A DNA stretch of 15,283 bases from CAYNRQ01 sp964399875 (GTDB lineage: Archaea > Aenigmatarchaeota > Aenigmatarchaeia > QMZP01). The first letter of the stretch is position 1, and each line of letters opens with the position of its first letter. The notes beneath the pieces are model-generated. The model searched no databases and was not told the DNA's origin. It was given only the letters and a program-made list of their open reading frames with translations. Below, piece by piece: positions 6,131 to 13,037 of this stretch. The stretch covers positions 1-15,283 of the forward strand of contig CAYNRQ010000025.1 in assembly GCA_964399875.1 (NCBI GenBank). Reading direction: 5' to 3'. The position numbers and the translations under genes were made by a program.

Positions 6131-7261
6131 ATGCTTGATTTTGCTCTGAAAAATATGAAAAGAAGGAAAACCAGAACCATACTGACCACACTAGGCATAA
6201 TTATAGGTATAGCAGCAATTGTTGCACTGGGTTCTTTTTCTGAAGGCATGAGTTTAATGGTAACTGAGGAGCTTGGTGCAATGACAGGAAAGGTAATGGT
6301 ATTTCAGAAAGGCTCCGGAGGAGTAATGAGCGCTTTCTCAGGTTCTGATGTCACAGATGAGCAACTGGAAATAATAAATGACATGCCAGGCGTCAAGGAA
6401 ACAGTGCCAATGGTCTGGCACATGCCGCCTTTTGGCCCTGGTCATGAAATATCCACATGGGCGATAATAGGAATGGAGATAGACAAGATAGATTATTTCA
6501 TAGGTGAAACAATAGAGATGTCAGAAGGCAGAAGGCCAGATCCTGATGAGTCAGATGTTGCAATAGCAGGAATAACAGTAGCCGAGAGCATGAGACTTGC
6601 TGTGGGTGACCTCTTTGATTTTAAGGACAAAAGCTTTGAAATAGTTGGTGTGGCAGAAGAAACAGGGATAAACGATGTTGACATGAGTTTAATTGTCCCA
6701 TTAACAGATCTTCAGGATGCATTGGACATAGACACCTACCAGATGGTTTATGTTGTATTAGAAGACCCAGAGACAGCAGAGGATTTTGCTGATGAGGTAG
6801 AGGATAATGATGATACACTTGAAGCAATGACATCCACAGATATGATTAGAATGGTTTCTGAAATAATGGACCAGATAAGGATATTTACATTTGGCATTGG
6901 CGCAATAGCAGCTTTTGTCGGTGGGCTGGGTGTTCTAAACACAATGATAATGGCTGTTATGGAAAGGCGCAGGGAGATAGGGGTAATGAAGGCCATAGGC
7001 GCAACAAGAAGATTCATATTGTTTCAGATATTAACAGAATCGTCTCTGCTAAGCCTGACAGGTGGTATGATAGGACTTTTCCTGGGTTGGGTTGCATCAT
7101 TTGGTTTTGGTGTGATGACTGGTGGACTTTTGACAGCTGCTGTCACACCAGCCCTTGCTATAGGAAGCCTGGCATTTGCCTTTGCCCTCGGGTTTGCAGG
7201 GGGCCTTTACCCTGCATGGAAAGCTGCAAAGCTTGACCCTGTGGATGCATTGAGAGGATAA
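6131..7261 (+). CDS. MacB/FtsX-type ABC transporter permease 1
   Basis: A 376-residue permease of the MacB/LolC type. One membrane helix (about 19-38, GIIIGIAAIVALGSF) is followed by a large extracytoplasmic domain (about 40-245) and three C-terminal helices holding the family segment GGLGVLNTMIMAVMERRREIGVMKAIGA (about 272-300). It ends with YPAWKAAKLDPVDALRG, typical of the family. I chose ATG 6131 over the longer frame beginning at 5969: it gives the MLDFALKNMKRRKTRT start matching permease 2, and the extension is antisense to the rhomboid. It is acidic outside the membrane. It precedes its paralogue by one base; the pair probably form the heterodimeric membrane part of one transporter. 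Confidence 0.93.
   Translation: MLDFALKNMKRRKTRTILTTLGIIIGIAAIVALGSFSEGMSLMVTEELGAMTGKVMVFQKGSGGVMSAFSGSDVTDEQLEIINDMPGVKETVPMVWHMPPFGPGHEISTWAIIGMEIDKIDYFIGETIEMSEGRRPDPDESDVAIAGITVAESMRLAVGDLFDFKDKSFEIVGVAEETGINDVDMSLIVPLTDLQDALDIDTYQMVYVVLEDPETAEDFADEVEDNDDTLEAMTSTDMIRMVSEIMDQIRIFTFGIGAIAAFVGGLGVLNTMIMAVMERRREIGVMKAIGATRRFILFQILTESSLLSLTGGMIGLFLGWVASFGFGVMTGGLLTAAVTPALAIGSLAFAFALGFAGGLYPAWKAAKLDPVDALRG
6890..7002 (+). repeat. 113-base tract shared with permease 2 (copy 1)
   Basis: This tract is identical to 8022-8134 except for one base (G at 6982, C at 8114). It encodes the FtsX core from FGIGAIAAF to MKAIGA. Similarity drops sharply at the nucleotide level on both sides, unlike a simple ageing duplication. 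Confidence 0.95.
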
Positions 7262-7262
7262 A

Positions 7263-8396
7263 ATGATAGATATTGCATACAAAAATATAATGCGGCAGAA
7301 ATCAAGAACAGCATTCACTGTTCTTGGCATAATAATAGGTATAGCAGTAATAGTAGCCCTGGGTTCTTTTGCAGAGGGTATAAACAGCTTTTTTCAGTCA
7401 ACGTTTGAGATATCTGCCGGTAAAATAATGGTGCAGCAAGAGGGTGCTGGAAGTTTCCAGACAGGTTTTTCTGGGTCTGATATAACAGATGAACAGATCG
7501 AAAAAATAATGGATATAGACGGTGTAAAGGATGTGGCACCAATGAATTTTTATATAGAGTCAGAGGGTCTTGGCTTTGGAATGCCTGACATGATGGTCGT
7601 GGGCATTGATCCGGAAAAAAGTCATTATTTTATAGGTGAAAATATAGGCATGTATAGTGGAAAGAAACTTGAAGAAAGCGACACCAATGTCATGATGATA
7701 GGAAAGAATATGGCTGATGAAAAAAACATAGGAGTCGGTGATTTCATCGCAATAAAAGATATGGAATTTGAGGTTATAGGCATAATAGAACTGACAAATA
7801 ATAATCAGATAGACAATAATATTATTACTAACATAAGGGATCTTAAGGAAGCCATGGGCATAGATACATACCAGATGCTTTATATCATCCCTGAAGATGT
7901 TAAGGACGCTGAAAGAATAGCCGAAGATATAACAGACGCTGACGAAACACTCGCTGCAATAACATCAAAGGACTTCGCACGGGTTGCATCCAATGTGGTG
8001 AATAATATAAGATTATTCATGTTTGGCATTGGCGCAATAGCAGCTTTTGTCGGTGGGCTGGGTGTTCTAAACACAATGATAATGGCTGTTATGGAAAGGC
8101 GCAGGGAGATAGGCGTAATGAAGGCCATAGGCGCCAGCAATAGAAAGGTGCTCATGCAAATCCTTACAGAGTCCGTACTGATAAGCCTGTTCGGAGGTCT
8201 TATAGGGCTTTTACTTGGTGGTGTTGGTGCATTGATACTGGTAATGGCAACAGGGGGGGAAATACCCGCAACAATCACAATAGGATTAGCAGCAAGCAGC
8301 ATGGCCTTTGCGCTGTTACTGGGCGTTTTAGGTGGTATATATCCAGCATGGGAGGCAGCAAAAATCGACCCAGTTGAAGCGCTGAGGTATGAATAA
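7263..8396 (+). CDS. MacB/FtsX-type ABC transporter permease 2
   Basis: A 377-residue paralogue of the preceding permease, with the same plan: MIDIAYKNIMRQKSRTAFTV start, one N-terminal helix, an extracytoplasmic domain with the shared pattern SGSD(I/V)TDEQ(I/L)E, three C-terminal helices and YPAWEAAKIDPVEALRYE at the end. It begins one base after the permease 1 stop, so the two must be co-transcribed. Apart from a 113-base near-identical tract (8022-8134), the two genes are well diverged at synonymous sites, which shows an old duplication with later local conversion. It likely pairs with permease 1 and the ATPase downstream. The substrate cannot be told from sequence. Confidence 0.93.
   Translation: MIDIAYKNIMRQKSRTAFTVLGIIIGIAVIVALGSFAEGINSFFQSTFEISAGKIMVQQEGAGSFQTGFSGSDITDEQIEKIMDIDGVKDVAPMNFYIESEGLGFGMPDMMVVGIDPEKSHYFIGENIGMYSGKKLEESDTNVMMIGKNMADEKNIGVGDFIAIKDMEFEVIGIIELTNNNQIDNNIITNIRDLKEAMGIDTYQMLYIIPEDVKDAERIAEDITDADETLAAITSKDFARVASNVVNNIRLFMFGIGAIAAFVGGLGVLNTMIMAVMERRREIGVMKAIGASNRKVLMQILTESVLISLFGGLIGLLLGGVGALILVMATGGEIPATITIGLAASSMAFALLLGVLGGIYPAWEAAKIDPVEALRYE
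8022..8134 (+). repeat. 113-base tract shared with permease 1 (copy 2)
   Basis: Second copy of the near-identical tract at 6890-7002, offset by 1132 bases, with one mismatch at 8114. It lies in the same protein position, so the exchange kept both reading frames intact. Confidence 0.95.
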
Positions 8397-8429
8397 TATA
8401 ATTAATATCTAAATAATAAGTGACTATAT

Positions 8430-9137
8430 ATGAAAAAAGCAAAAACGTGTGTTATAGAGATAAAGAATGTAAATAAATACTACAACCAAGGTCTTCCATC
8501 AGAGGTGCATGTACTGAAAGATGTGAGTATATGCTTCACCAGGGGATCCTTTGTTTCTATAACCGGACCATCAGGGAGTGGAAAGACAACGCTCCTTGAT
8601 ATAATAGGGTGTCTTCTCAAACCCACGTCAGGGCAAGTGTTTATAGACGGTATTGACACAAAAGAGCTTTCTGATAATCAGCTTGCAAAGATAAGGGGTG
8701 AAAAGATAGGTTTCATATTTCAGCAGTATAATCTTGTACAGAGCTTCACGGCATTGGAAAATGTGGAATTTGCTCTAAGGATTGTGGGCAAATCAAAACA
8801 TGAAGCAAAGAAGAGGGCAAGGGAATTACTTAACATTGTAGGCCTGTCAAAAAGAATAACCCACAGACCTTCTGAACTCTCGGGCGGCGAGCAGCAAAGG
8901 GTCGCAATCGCAAGAGCATTAGCAAATGACCCCAAAATAATTCTTGGTGATGAGCCGACAGGAAACCTTGATACAAAAACAGGGAATAAAATACTGCAGT
9001 TATTGAAAACTTTAAATAAAGAAAAGGGATATACAATAATATTGGTAACGCACGACCCCAAAGTTAGCACATTTGCAAACAAAATTATAAATATCCGTGA
9101 CGGGAAGATAATAAAGGAAACAAAGGCTGGGAGATAA
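8430..9137 (+). CDS. MacB/LolD-type ABC transporter ATPase
   Basis: A 235-residue ATP-binding subunit. It has Walker A GPSGSGKTT (46-54), a Q-loop in FIFQQYNL (Q98), signature LSGGEQQRVAIARAL (150-164), Walker B IILGDEPTGNLD (170-181) and an H-loop in VTHDP. The TGNLD after Walker B and the LVxSxTAxENVE segment are characteristic of the MacB/LolD/FtsE group, matching the two permeases upstream. The 33-base AT-rich gap after permease 2 holds TATA-like stretches, so a secondary promoter is possible. The stop overlaps the next start (TAATG at 9135-9139), tying the ATPase to the surface protein. Confidence 0.95.
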   Translation: MKKAKTCVIEIKNVNKYYNQGLPSEVHVLKDVSICFTRGSFVSITGPSGSGKTTLLDIIGCLLKPTSGQVFIDGIDTKELSDNQLAKIRGEKIGFIFQQYNLVQSFTALENVEFALRIVGKSKHEAKKRARELLNIVGLSKRITHRPSELSGGEQQRVAIARALANDPKIILGDEPTGNLDTKTGNKILQLLKTLNKEKGYTIILVTHDPKVSTFANKIINIRDGKIIKETKAGR

Positions 9138-10282
9138 TGGGAAGAAAATCTTTAATCTGTATTTTTTTGGCATTCTTATTGATAACTGTAAATGCAGCAG
9201 CACAGGCACCTTCACCAGCCCCAAAAATAGATATAATCTTAATAAATCAAACACCATACCCTGTTCAGCCCGGTGATGTTGTAACAATAGAGATTGAGAT
9301 ACAAAACAATGGTTATGGCGCCTCTGAAAATCTTATAGTAGAGATCAATCTTTCCAGTCCATTCATATTGCTTCCTGGAGAGCAGCAAACAAAGAATTTC
9401 GGGATAATAGGCCCTTCAGACTCTGTGAAAACAAGCTATAATATTCAGGTAGATAGTGAGGCCATATCGAATAATTACAAAATAAAAATATATTCCCGTC
9501 AAATCGGATCAATAGTAAGCCAATTGGATGAGGTATCAATAAAGGTTCAGGGGGAACCAAAACTTATAATAGAGAATGTGACATTGGATCCTGAGAAATT
9601 AAATCCAGGGGATGTTGCTGAGCTGGGATTAAAAATAAAAAATGTTGGAACAGGAAAAGCAAACAATGTGGAGATAGAGTTCCCAAACAACACTTATTTA
9701 AAACCACTGCTTTCAATGGGCGAAATATTTGCAGGTGACATAGAACCCGGAGAATCAAAAAACATAAAGATGCAGATAAGCATCGCTTCTAGTGCAGGAG
9801 AAGAAACATATACACCAGCTCTGACTATTAGATATAAAGATGAAAGCAATACCCTGAAAACAGAAACAAAAACCATAGGGATACCGGTATCTGGTTCTGT
9901 TCAGCTTGAGGTGATAAAAAAAGAGGCCTTATTCAATAGGAATATACTTCGAATAGAGGTTGCAAACAAAGGAACAGCAGAAGCAAAGGCTGTTGAGGCA
10001 AAACTTATTATGGACGGTAAAATGCTTGACATAGATTACATAAGCCAGATAAAAGAAAATAAAAAGACAACATTTGATTTTCCACTGGTCCTTAAAGGAA
10101 GCGGTCAGCTGGTGTTGAATTACATGGGACCGGGAATAGAAAAAAATCAAGTAACAAAGGACATAGTACTGGATTTTAAAGCACCGCAGACTGCAGATGG
10201 GACAGCAATGGGAACAGGAGCAATAGTAATAATTGTTATAATAATCTTCTTATGGTGGAGAAAGAAAAAGAAAAAGGCATAA
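9137..10282 (+). CDS. Secreted, membrane-anchored CARDB/COG1361-like protein
   Basis: A 381-residue protein with a signal peptide (about 1-23, ending NAAAQA), three repeated beta-sandwich modules of the CARDB/NEW3 type, and a C-terminal membrane helix (about 357-374, GAIVIIVIIIFLWW) followed by a basic RKKKKKA tail. The first two modules show the motifs PVQPGDVVTIEIEIQNNGYG and LNPGDVAELGLKIKNVGTG, and the third resembles them more weakly (RNILRIEVANKGTAEA). Topology is therefore N-out, C-in, with the modules outside the cell. Overlap with the ATPase stop places it in the transporter operon; it probably acts as the external partner of the MacB-like permeases, or as cargo handler or cell-surface component. 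The exact role is unknown. Confidence 0.85.
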   Translation: MGRKSLICIFLAFLLITVNAAAQAPSPAPKIDIILINQTPYPVQPGDVVTIEIEIQNNGYGASENLIVEINLSSPFILLPGEQQTKNFGIIGPSDSVKTSYNIQVDSEAISNNYKIKIYSRQIGSIVSQLDEVSIKVQGEPKLIIENVTLDPEKLNPGDVAELGLKIKNVGTGKANNVEIEFPNNTYLKPLLSMGEIFAGDIEPGESKNIKMQISIASSAGEETYTPALTIRYKDESNTLKTETKTIGIPVSGSVQLEVIKKEALFNRNILRIEVANKGTAEAKAVEAKLIMDGKMLDIDYISQIKENKKTTFDFPLVLKGSGQLVLNYMGPGIEKNQVTKDIVLDFKAPQTADGTAMGTGAIVIIVIIIFLWWRKKKKKA

Positions 10283-10289
10283 TTTAAAA
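10281..10289 (+). promoter_or_regulatory. TATA box of rhomboid 2
   Basis: AATTTAAAA overlaps the stop codon of the surface-protein gene and is about 26 bases before the rhomboid ATG at 10311. Rhomboid 2 can thus be transcribed independently of the transporter operon, from a leaderless message. Confidence 0.5.
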
Positions 10290-10310
10290 AGCAACCCACC
10301 TATTATTATT

Positions 10311-10910
10311 ATGCGTGTAACACTGTCACTAATTATAATTAGCGCTGTAATTTTTATAGCACAAGCTCTATTCAATGGTTTCACAGAATTATTTGCCTTA
10401 ACCCCGGCCATGGGTGTGGGGGGTTCATACTGGCAATTCTTTACTTATATGTTCCTTCACGGGGATATTGTCCATATAATGATTAACATGTTTGTTTTGT
10501 TCATCTTTGGTGTTATGGTTGAAAGGACACTGGGATGGAAAAAATACCTAATCCTTTACATTGTATCAGGTGTTGGTTCATCTCTTCTGTATTTAATGCT
10601 GACAGGCTTATCATATACGCCAATGTTAGGCGCATCTGGAGCTGTATTTGCAGTTTTAACTGCATACGGATTCCTGTTCCCAAGAAATATAATTTTTGTA
10701 CCCCCGGGCATACCTTTACCAGCAAGGTTCGCTGTGGTGTTTTTTGCTGGCTTTGAGCTTTTTCTTGGCCTGACAGGTCTTCAACCAGGAATAGCAAACT
10801 TTGGTCACATTGGTGGAATAGTGACAGGAGCAATACTCATGTTTTACTGGAAGCACACTGAAAGACAAAAAGCGCATGAGTTCAATGGGTTTGAATTTGT
10901 CTGGGAGTGA
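10311..10910 (+). CDS. Rhomboid intramembrane serine protease 2
   Basis: A 199-residue six-helix rhomboid. Landmarks are HGDIVHIMINMF (50-61, oxyanion N59), catalytic S109 in LGASGAVFA, and catalytic H166 in NFGHIGGIVTG. The first helix (about 3-21) is intact, unlike rhomboid 1. Length is that of a minimal core with no extra domain and a short C-terminal tail. It lies 28 bases after the transporter/surface-protein operon, on the same strand but with its own TATA box. Its substrate is unknown; the single-span anchor of the upstream protein is a possible candidate, by inference only. Confidence 0.93.
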   Translation: MRVTLSLIIISAVIFIAQALFNGFTELFALTPAMGVGGSYWQFFTYMFLHGDIVHIMINMFVLFIFGVMVERTLGWKKYLILYIVSGVGSSLLYLMLTGLSYTPMLGASGAVFAVLTAYGFLFPRNIIFVPPGIPLPARFAVVFFAGFELFLGLTGLQPGIANFGHIGGIVTGAILMFYWKHTERQKAHEFNGFEFVWE

Positions 10911-10942
10911 GCCTTTTCTTTCTAAAGAGAGAACTTACCAAC

Positions 10943-10951
10943 ATTTAAATA
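10943..10951 (+). promoter_or_regulatory. TATA box of the zinc-finger/EF-1beta pair
   Basis: ATTTAAATA is centred about 39 bases before the GTG at 10986, giving a leader of about 13 bases that contains the Shine-Dalgarno sequence GGTGA (10977-10981). This operon is thus a leadered exception among the mostly leaderless genes here, in keeping with high expression. Confidence 0.5.
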
Positions 10952-10985
10952 CCTATCCTACAAATAGTTAAGATCTGGTGATAAT

Positions 10986-11144
10986 GTGAAATGTGTGAGC
11001 TGTGGAAGAAGTATTGAAACAGAGAAGAACTGGGTAGAGTTCACTTGTCCTAAATGCGGTAAGGAAAAGATTATTCGTTGTGAGAAATGCAAGAGACTTG
11101 AGAATTCCTATACCTGCCCAAAATGCGGGTTTCAGGGCCCATAA
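10986..11144 (+). CDS. Small double zinc-finger protein (HVO_2753-like, DUF1610)
   Basis: A 52-residue protein, MKCVSCGRS... to ...YTCPKCGFQGP, with four CxxC pairs: C3/C6, C21/C24, C32/C35 and C44/C47. They form two zinc-ribbon knuckles. Archaeal proteins of this kind are predicted RNA-binding factors linked to translation and are commonly encoded directly before elongation factor 1-beta, as here (11 bases between them). The start is a GTG with a GGTGA Shine-Dalgarno sequence four bases upstream; no in-frame ATG fits. The gene is so short that automatic callers often miss it. Confidence 0.9.
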   Translation: MKCVSCGRSIETEKNWVEFTCPKCGKEKIIRCEKCKRLENSYTCPKCGFQGP

Positions 11145-11155
11145 GGTGAAATAAT

Positions 11156-11407
11156 ATGGGAGATGTTATTGTTGTTTTCAAAATAATGCCTGAAAAACCA
11201 GAGGACTTCGAGAACATAAAAAAAGAGCTAGAAAAGCTAAAACCACAAAGATTGGAAGAGGAGCCAATAGCCTTTGGCCTCAAGGCATTGAAATTCACAA
11301 CCATAATACCTGATGCAGAAGGTGAAATAGAAAAACTTGAGAACAGGCTGGATTCTGTAGAAAATGTCCAGAGTGTTGAATGCATAACTGTTTCTAGAAG
11401 TTTGTAA
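11156..11407 (+). CDS. ef1b: Translation elongation factor 1-beta (aEF-1B)
   Basis: An 83-residue guanine-nucleotide exchange factor that recycles EF-1alpha from its GDP to its GTP form in the cytoplasm. The archaeal family signatures are present: MGDVIVVFKIMPE at the start, the central EEPIAFGLKALKFTTIIPDAEG (35-56), and ENRLDSVENVQSVE near the end. Archaeal orthologues are about 88-90 residues, so this is complete. A GGTGA Shine-Dalgarno sequence lies at 11145-11149, right after the zinc-finger stop. It converges on the L14e gene across 78 bases that hold short T-rich stretches likely to act as terminators. Confidence 0.95.
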   Translation: MGDVIVVFKIMPEKPEDFENIKKELEKLKPQRLEEEPIAFGLKALKFTTIIPDAEGEIEKLENRLDSVENVQSVECITVSRSL

Positions 11408-11485
11408 ATCTATCCTAACTTGTTTGTTATAAATATGAATATCGCATATACTAACTAAAAAAGCTCTTAAAATCCGCATATGTTA

Positions 11486-12013
11486 TTACTTCTTGCTCTT
11501 TTTAACCTTTTTTGTCTTGGCTGGTTTCTTTTTTTCCGCTATCTTCTTTACACCGGGTTTGAATTTTATCTTTCCCTTTAGCAGGCCTTTCTTCTCTTTC
11601 TCTGACCCTTCTTTTTTATCTCCCTTCTTCTTTTCTGTGCTTTTCTCTTTCTTCTTGGGTTTTATCTTTGGTTTTTCCGGAGGTCTTTCCTTCTTTTCTT
11701 TCTCCTTTATGGCCTTCATCTCTTGAATAGCCTTGATTTTTTCTGGTGAAGGTTTTTCTATATTAAACCTTGAGAATATGCCTGACTTCTCATATTCTTT
11801 AATAACCTCAGAATCTGACGCATCTGCCTTTATCTTGATTCTTTCTTCAAGCGGTTCCAGATGCAGAATATTGCACCTTCTTCTCTTAACATTTGTTGCT
11901 GATTTGGGCCCTGTTACCATTACAAAATTCTCGTCTATCTTATTTATCACAACACAATACCTGCCGGCTTCCCTCCCAGCTGTTTTTAAGCATATTCTTC
12001 CGACATCAATCAT
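11486..12013 (-). CDS. rpl14e: Ribosomal protein L14e with long lysine-rich tail
   Basis: Residues 1-90 are a normal archaeal L14e of the large ribosomal subunit: MIDVGRICLKTAGREAGRYCVV, the KOW-like VMVTGP (31-36) and the RRCNILHLEPLEERI segment. Archaeal L14e usually stops at about 75-100 residues. Here an extra 75-80 residues follow, almost wholly Lys, Glu and Pro (KKEKKERPPEKPKIKPKKK and similar), like the basic tail of eukaryotic L14. The start overlaps the L34e stop by four bases, the usual pairing, although the cmk gene often found between them is absent. The tail is coded by low-complexity A-rich sequence, probably grown by repeat slippage, with no stop or frameshift. Confidence 0.93.
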   Translation of the reverse strand: MIDVGRICLKTAGREAGRYCVVINKIDENFVMVTGPKSATNVKRRRCNILHLEPLEERIKIKADASDSEVIKEYEKSGIFSRFNIEKPSPEKIKAIQEMKAIKEKEKKERPPEKPKIKPKKKEKSTEKKKGDKKEGSEKEKKGLLKGKIKFKPGVKKIAEKKKPAKTKKVKKSKK

Positions 12014-12288
12014 TTTCTCACCCTCTTAAGTTTCTTCTCCTTGATCACGACCCTTGCGCATTTTGAGCATAAATTTCCGCCATAAGGCCTTTGTGGTTTT
12101 CTTTTGCTCTTTGCTGATTTTTTCTTCCTGGAGCTAGAAATCCCGGACACGCCATGTAAAGGCTTCTTGCATCTGGCACATACTGCTGCTTTAGGCTTCT
12201 TCTTAAAGTAATATACTATTGATGCACCACCAGGAAGCTTCTTTCTTATCCTTCTTAGGAACCCTGTTCTCAATGCTGGCCTTGGCAT
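12010..12288 (-). CDS. rpl34e: Ribosomal protein L34e
   Basis: A 92-residue large-subunit ribosomal protein. The MPRPALRTGFLRRIRKKLPGG start and the zinc-ribbon cysteines C37/C40 (CARCKKPLHGV) and C74/C77 (LCSKCARV) are diagnostic. PRPYGGxLCxxC is the family's most conserved stretch, seen here as QRPYGGNLC (66-74). Full length. A GGTGA Shine-Dalgarno sequence is four to eight bases before the ATG, and a TATA box (12322-12334) lies about 40 bases upstream, so L34e and L14e have a leadered bicistronic transcript. Confidence 0.97.
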   Translation of the reverse strand: MPRPALRTGFLRRIRKKLPGGASIVYYFKKKPKAAVCARCKKPLHGVSGISSSRKKKSAKSKRKPQRPYGGNLCSKCARVVIKEKKLKRVRK

Positions 12289-12321
12289 AAATTCACCATT
12301 TAGATAAAAAAATGTTAATTG

Positions 12322-12334
12322 TATTATTTAAATG
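12322..12334 (-). promoter_or_regulatory. TATA box of the L34e-L14e operon
   Basis: On the minus strand CATTTAAATAAT lies about 40 bases before the L34e ATG, leaving a leader of roughly 15-20 bases with the GGTGA ribosome binding site. It resembles the leadered promoter of the zinc-finger/EF-1beta operon: both translation operons share a CATTTAAAT core. Confidence 0.5.
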
Positions 12335-12339
12335 TTTTT

Positions 12340-13005
12340 CTAACGCTTAATAACTCTCACATCAGCAGCCACAGCTCTCTTTTCATCAACAAAAAGCGGA
12401 TTAATATCAAGCTCCTTTATTATCCACCTGCCTTTATAGTCAGTCCATATCATATTAGATGTCCTTAATAGACAGTCTTCCAAGGCCTCAAAGTTGACTG
12501 ATTTCTGACCTCTCGCACCTTTTAATATTTTATAACCTTTAAGTTCTCTTATCATCTCTTTTGCATCTTTCCTTTTAATTGGAACAACCCTGAAACTAAC
12601 ATCCTTTAAAATCTCGACAAAGATTCCACCCAAACCGAACATAATAACAGGACCAAACTGTGCATCATGCTTGCAGCCGATTATAACTTCTTTTCCATTG
12701 GCAGTCTCTTGGACCAGTACACCATCAATCTTGGCATCTGGTCTTTTTCTTTTAACATTCCTCACAATCTTGTTAAAACCATTTTCAACCATCTCAGCAG
12801 ATTCCAAGCCGGTCAAAACACCACCAACGTCTGTTTTGTGAACAATATCCTTTGAAGAAATCTTTAGTATAACAGGATAACCAATCTTATTTGCTATTCG
12901 GGCAGCCTGTTTTTCATTTTTGGTCAAGAATTGCTTCACATGAGGGATTTTAAATCTCTTCAAAAGTTTCTGTGTTTCAGCATCACTGAGTCTATCTCCG
13001 CCCAT
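12340..13005 (-). CDS. acdB: ADP-forming acetyl/acyl-CoA synthetase, beta subunit
   Basis: A 221-residue ATP-grasp subunit of the archaeal ADP-forming acyl-CoA synthetase, which makes ATP from acetyl-CoA, ADP and phosphate, releasing acetate. Motifs are YPVILKISSKDIVHKTDVGGV (43-63, containing the His proposed to carry phosphate in the beta subunit), EVIIGCKHDAQFGPVIMFGLGG (106-127), EILKDVSFRVVP (131-142) and ELDINPLFV (198-206). Length is normal for a separate beta subunit (about 230). The alpha subunit is not in the window; the neighbours are L34e and a divergent rhomboid. Functionally it would follow Por in the pyruvate-to-acetate path. Confidence 0.93.
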   Translation of the reverse strand: MGGDRLSDAETQKLLKRFKIPHVKQFLTKNEKQAARIANKIGYPVILKISSKDIVHKTDVGGVLTGLESAEMVENGFNKIVRNVKRKRPDAKIDGVLVQETANGKEVIIGCKHDAQFGPVIMFGLGGIFVEILKDVSFRVVPIKRKDAKEMIRELKGYKILKGARGQKSVNFEALEDCLLRTSNMIWTDYKGRWIIKELDINPLFVDEKRAVAADVRVIKR

Positions 13006-13037
13006 ACTATATATTTGCCGGGGTTTAATAAAATATT
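13006..13037. promoter_or_regulatory. Overlapping divergent promoters, acdB and rhomboid 3
   Basis: The start codons are 32 bases apart. TATATATT (13008-13015) is about 27 bases before the rhomboid ATG on the plus strand, and TTTATTAAA (complement of 13024-13032) is about 23 bases before the acdB ATG on the minus strand. Each TATA box sits at the other gene's start, so the two leaderless promoters should compete. Confidence 0.5.
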
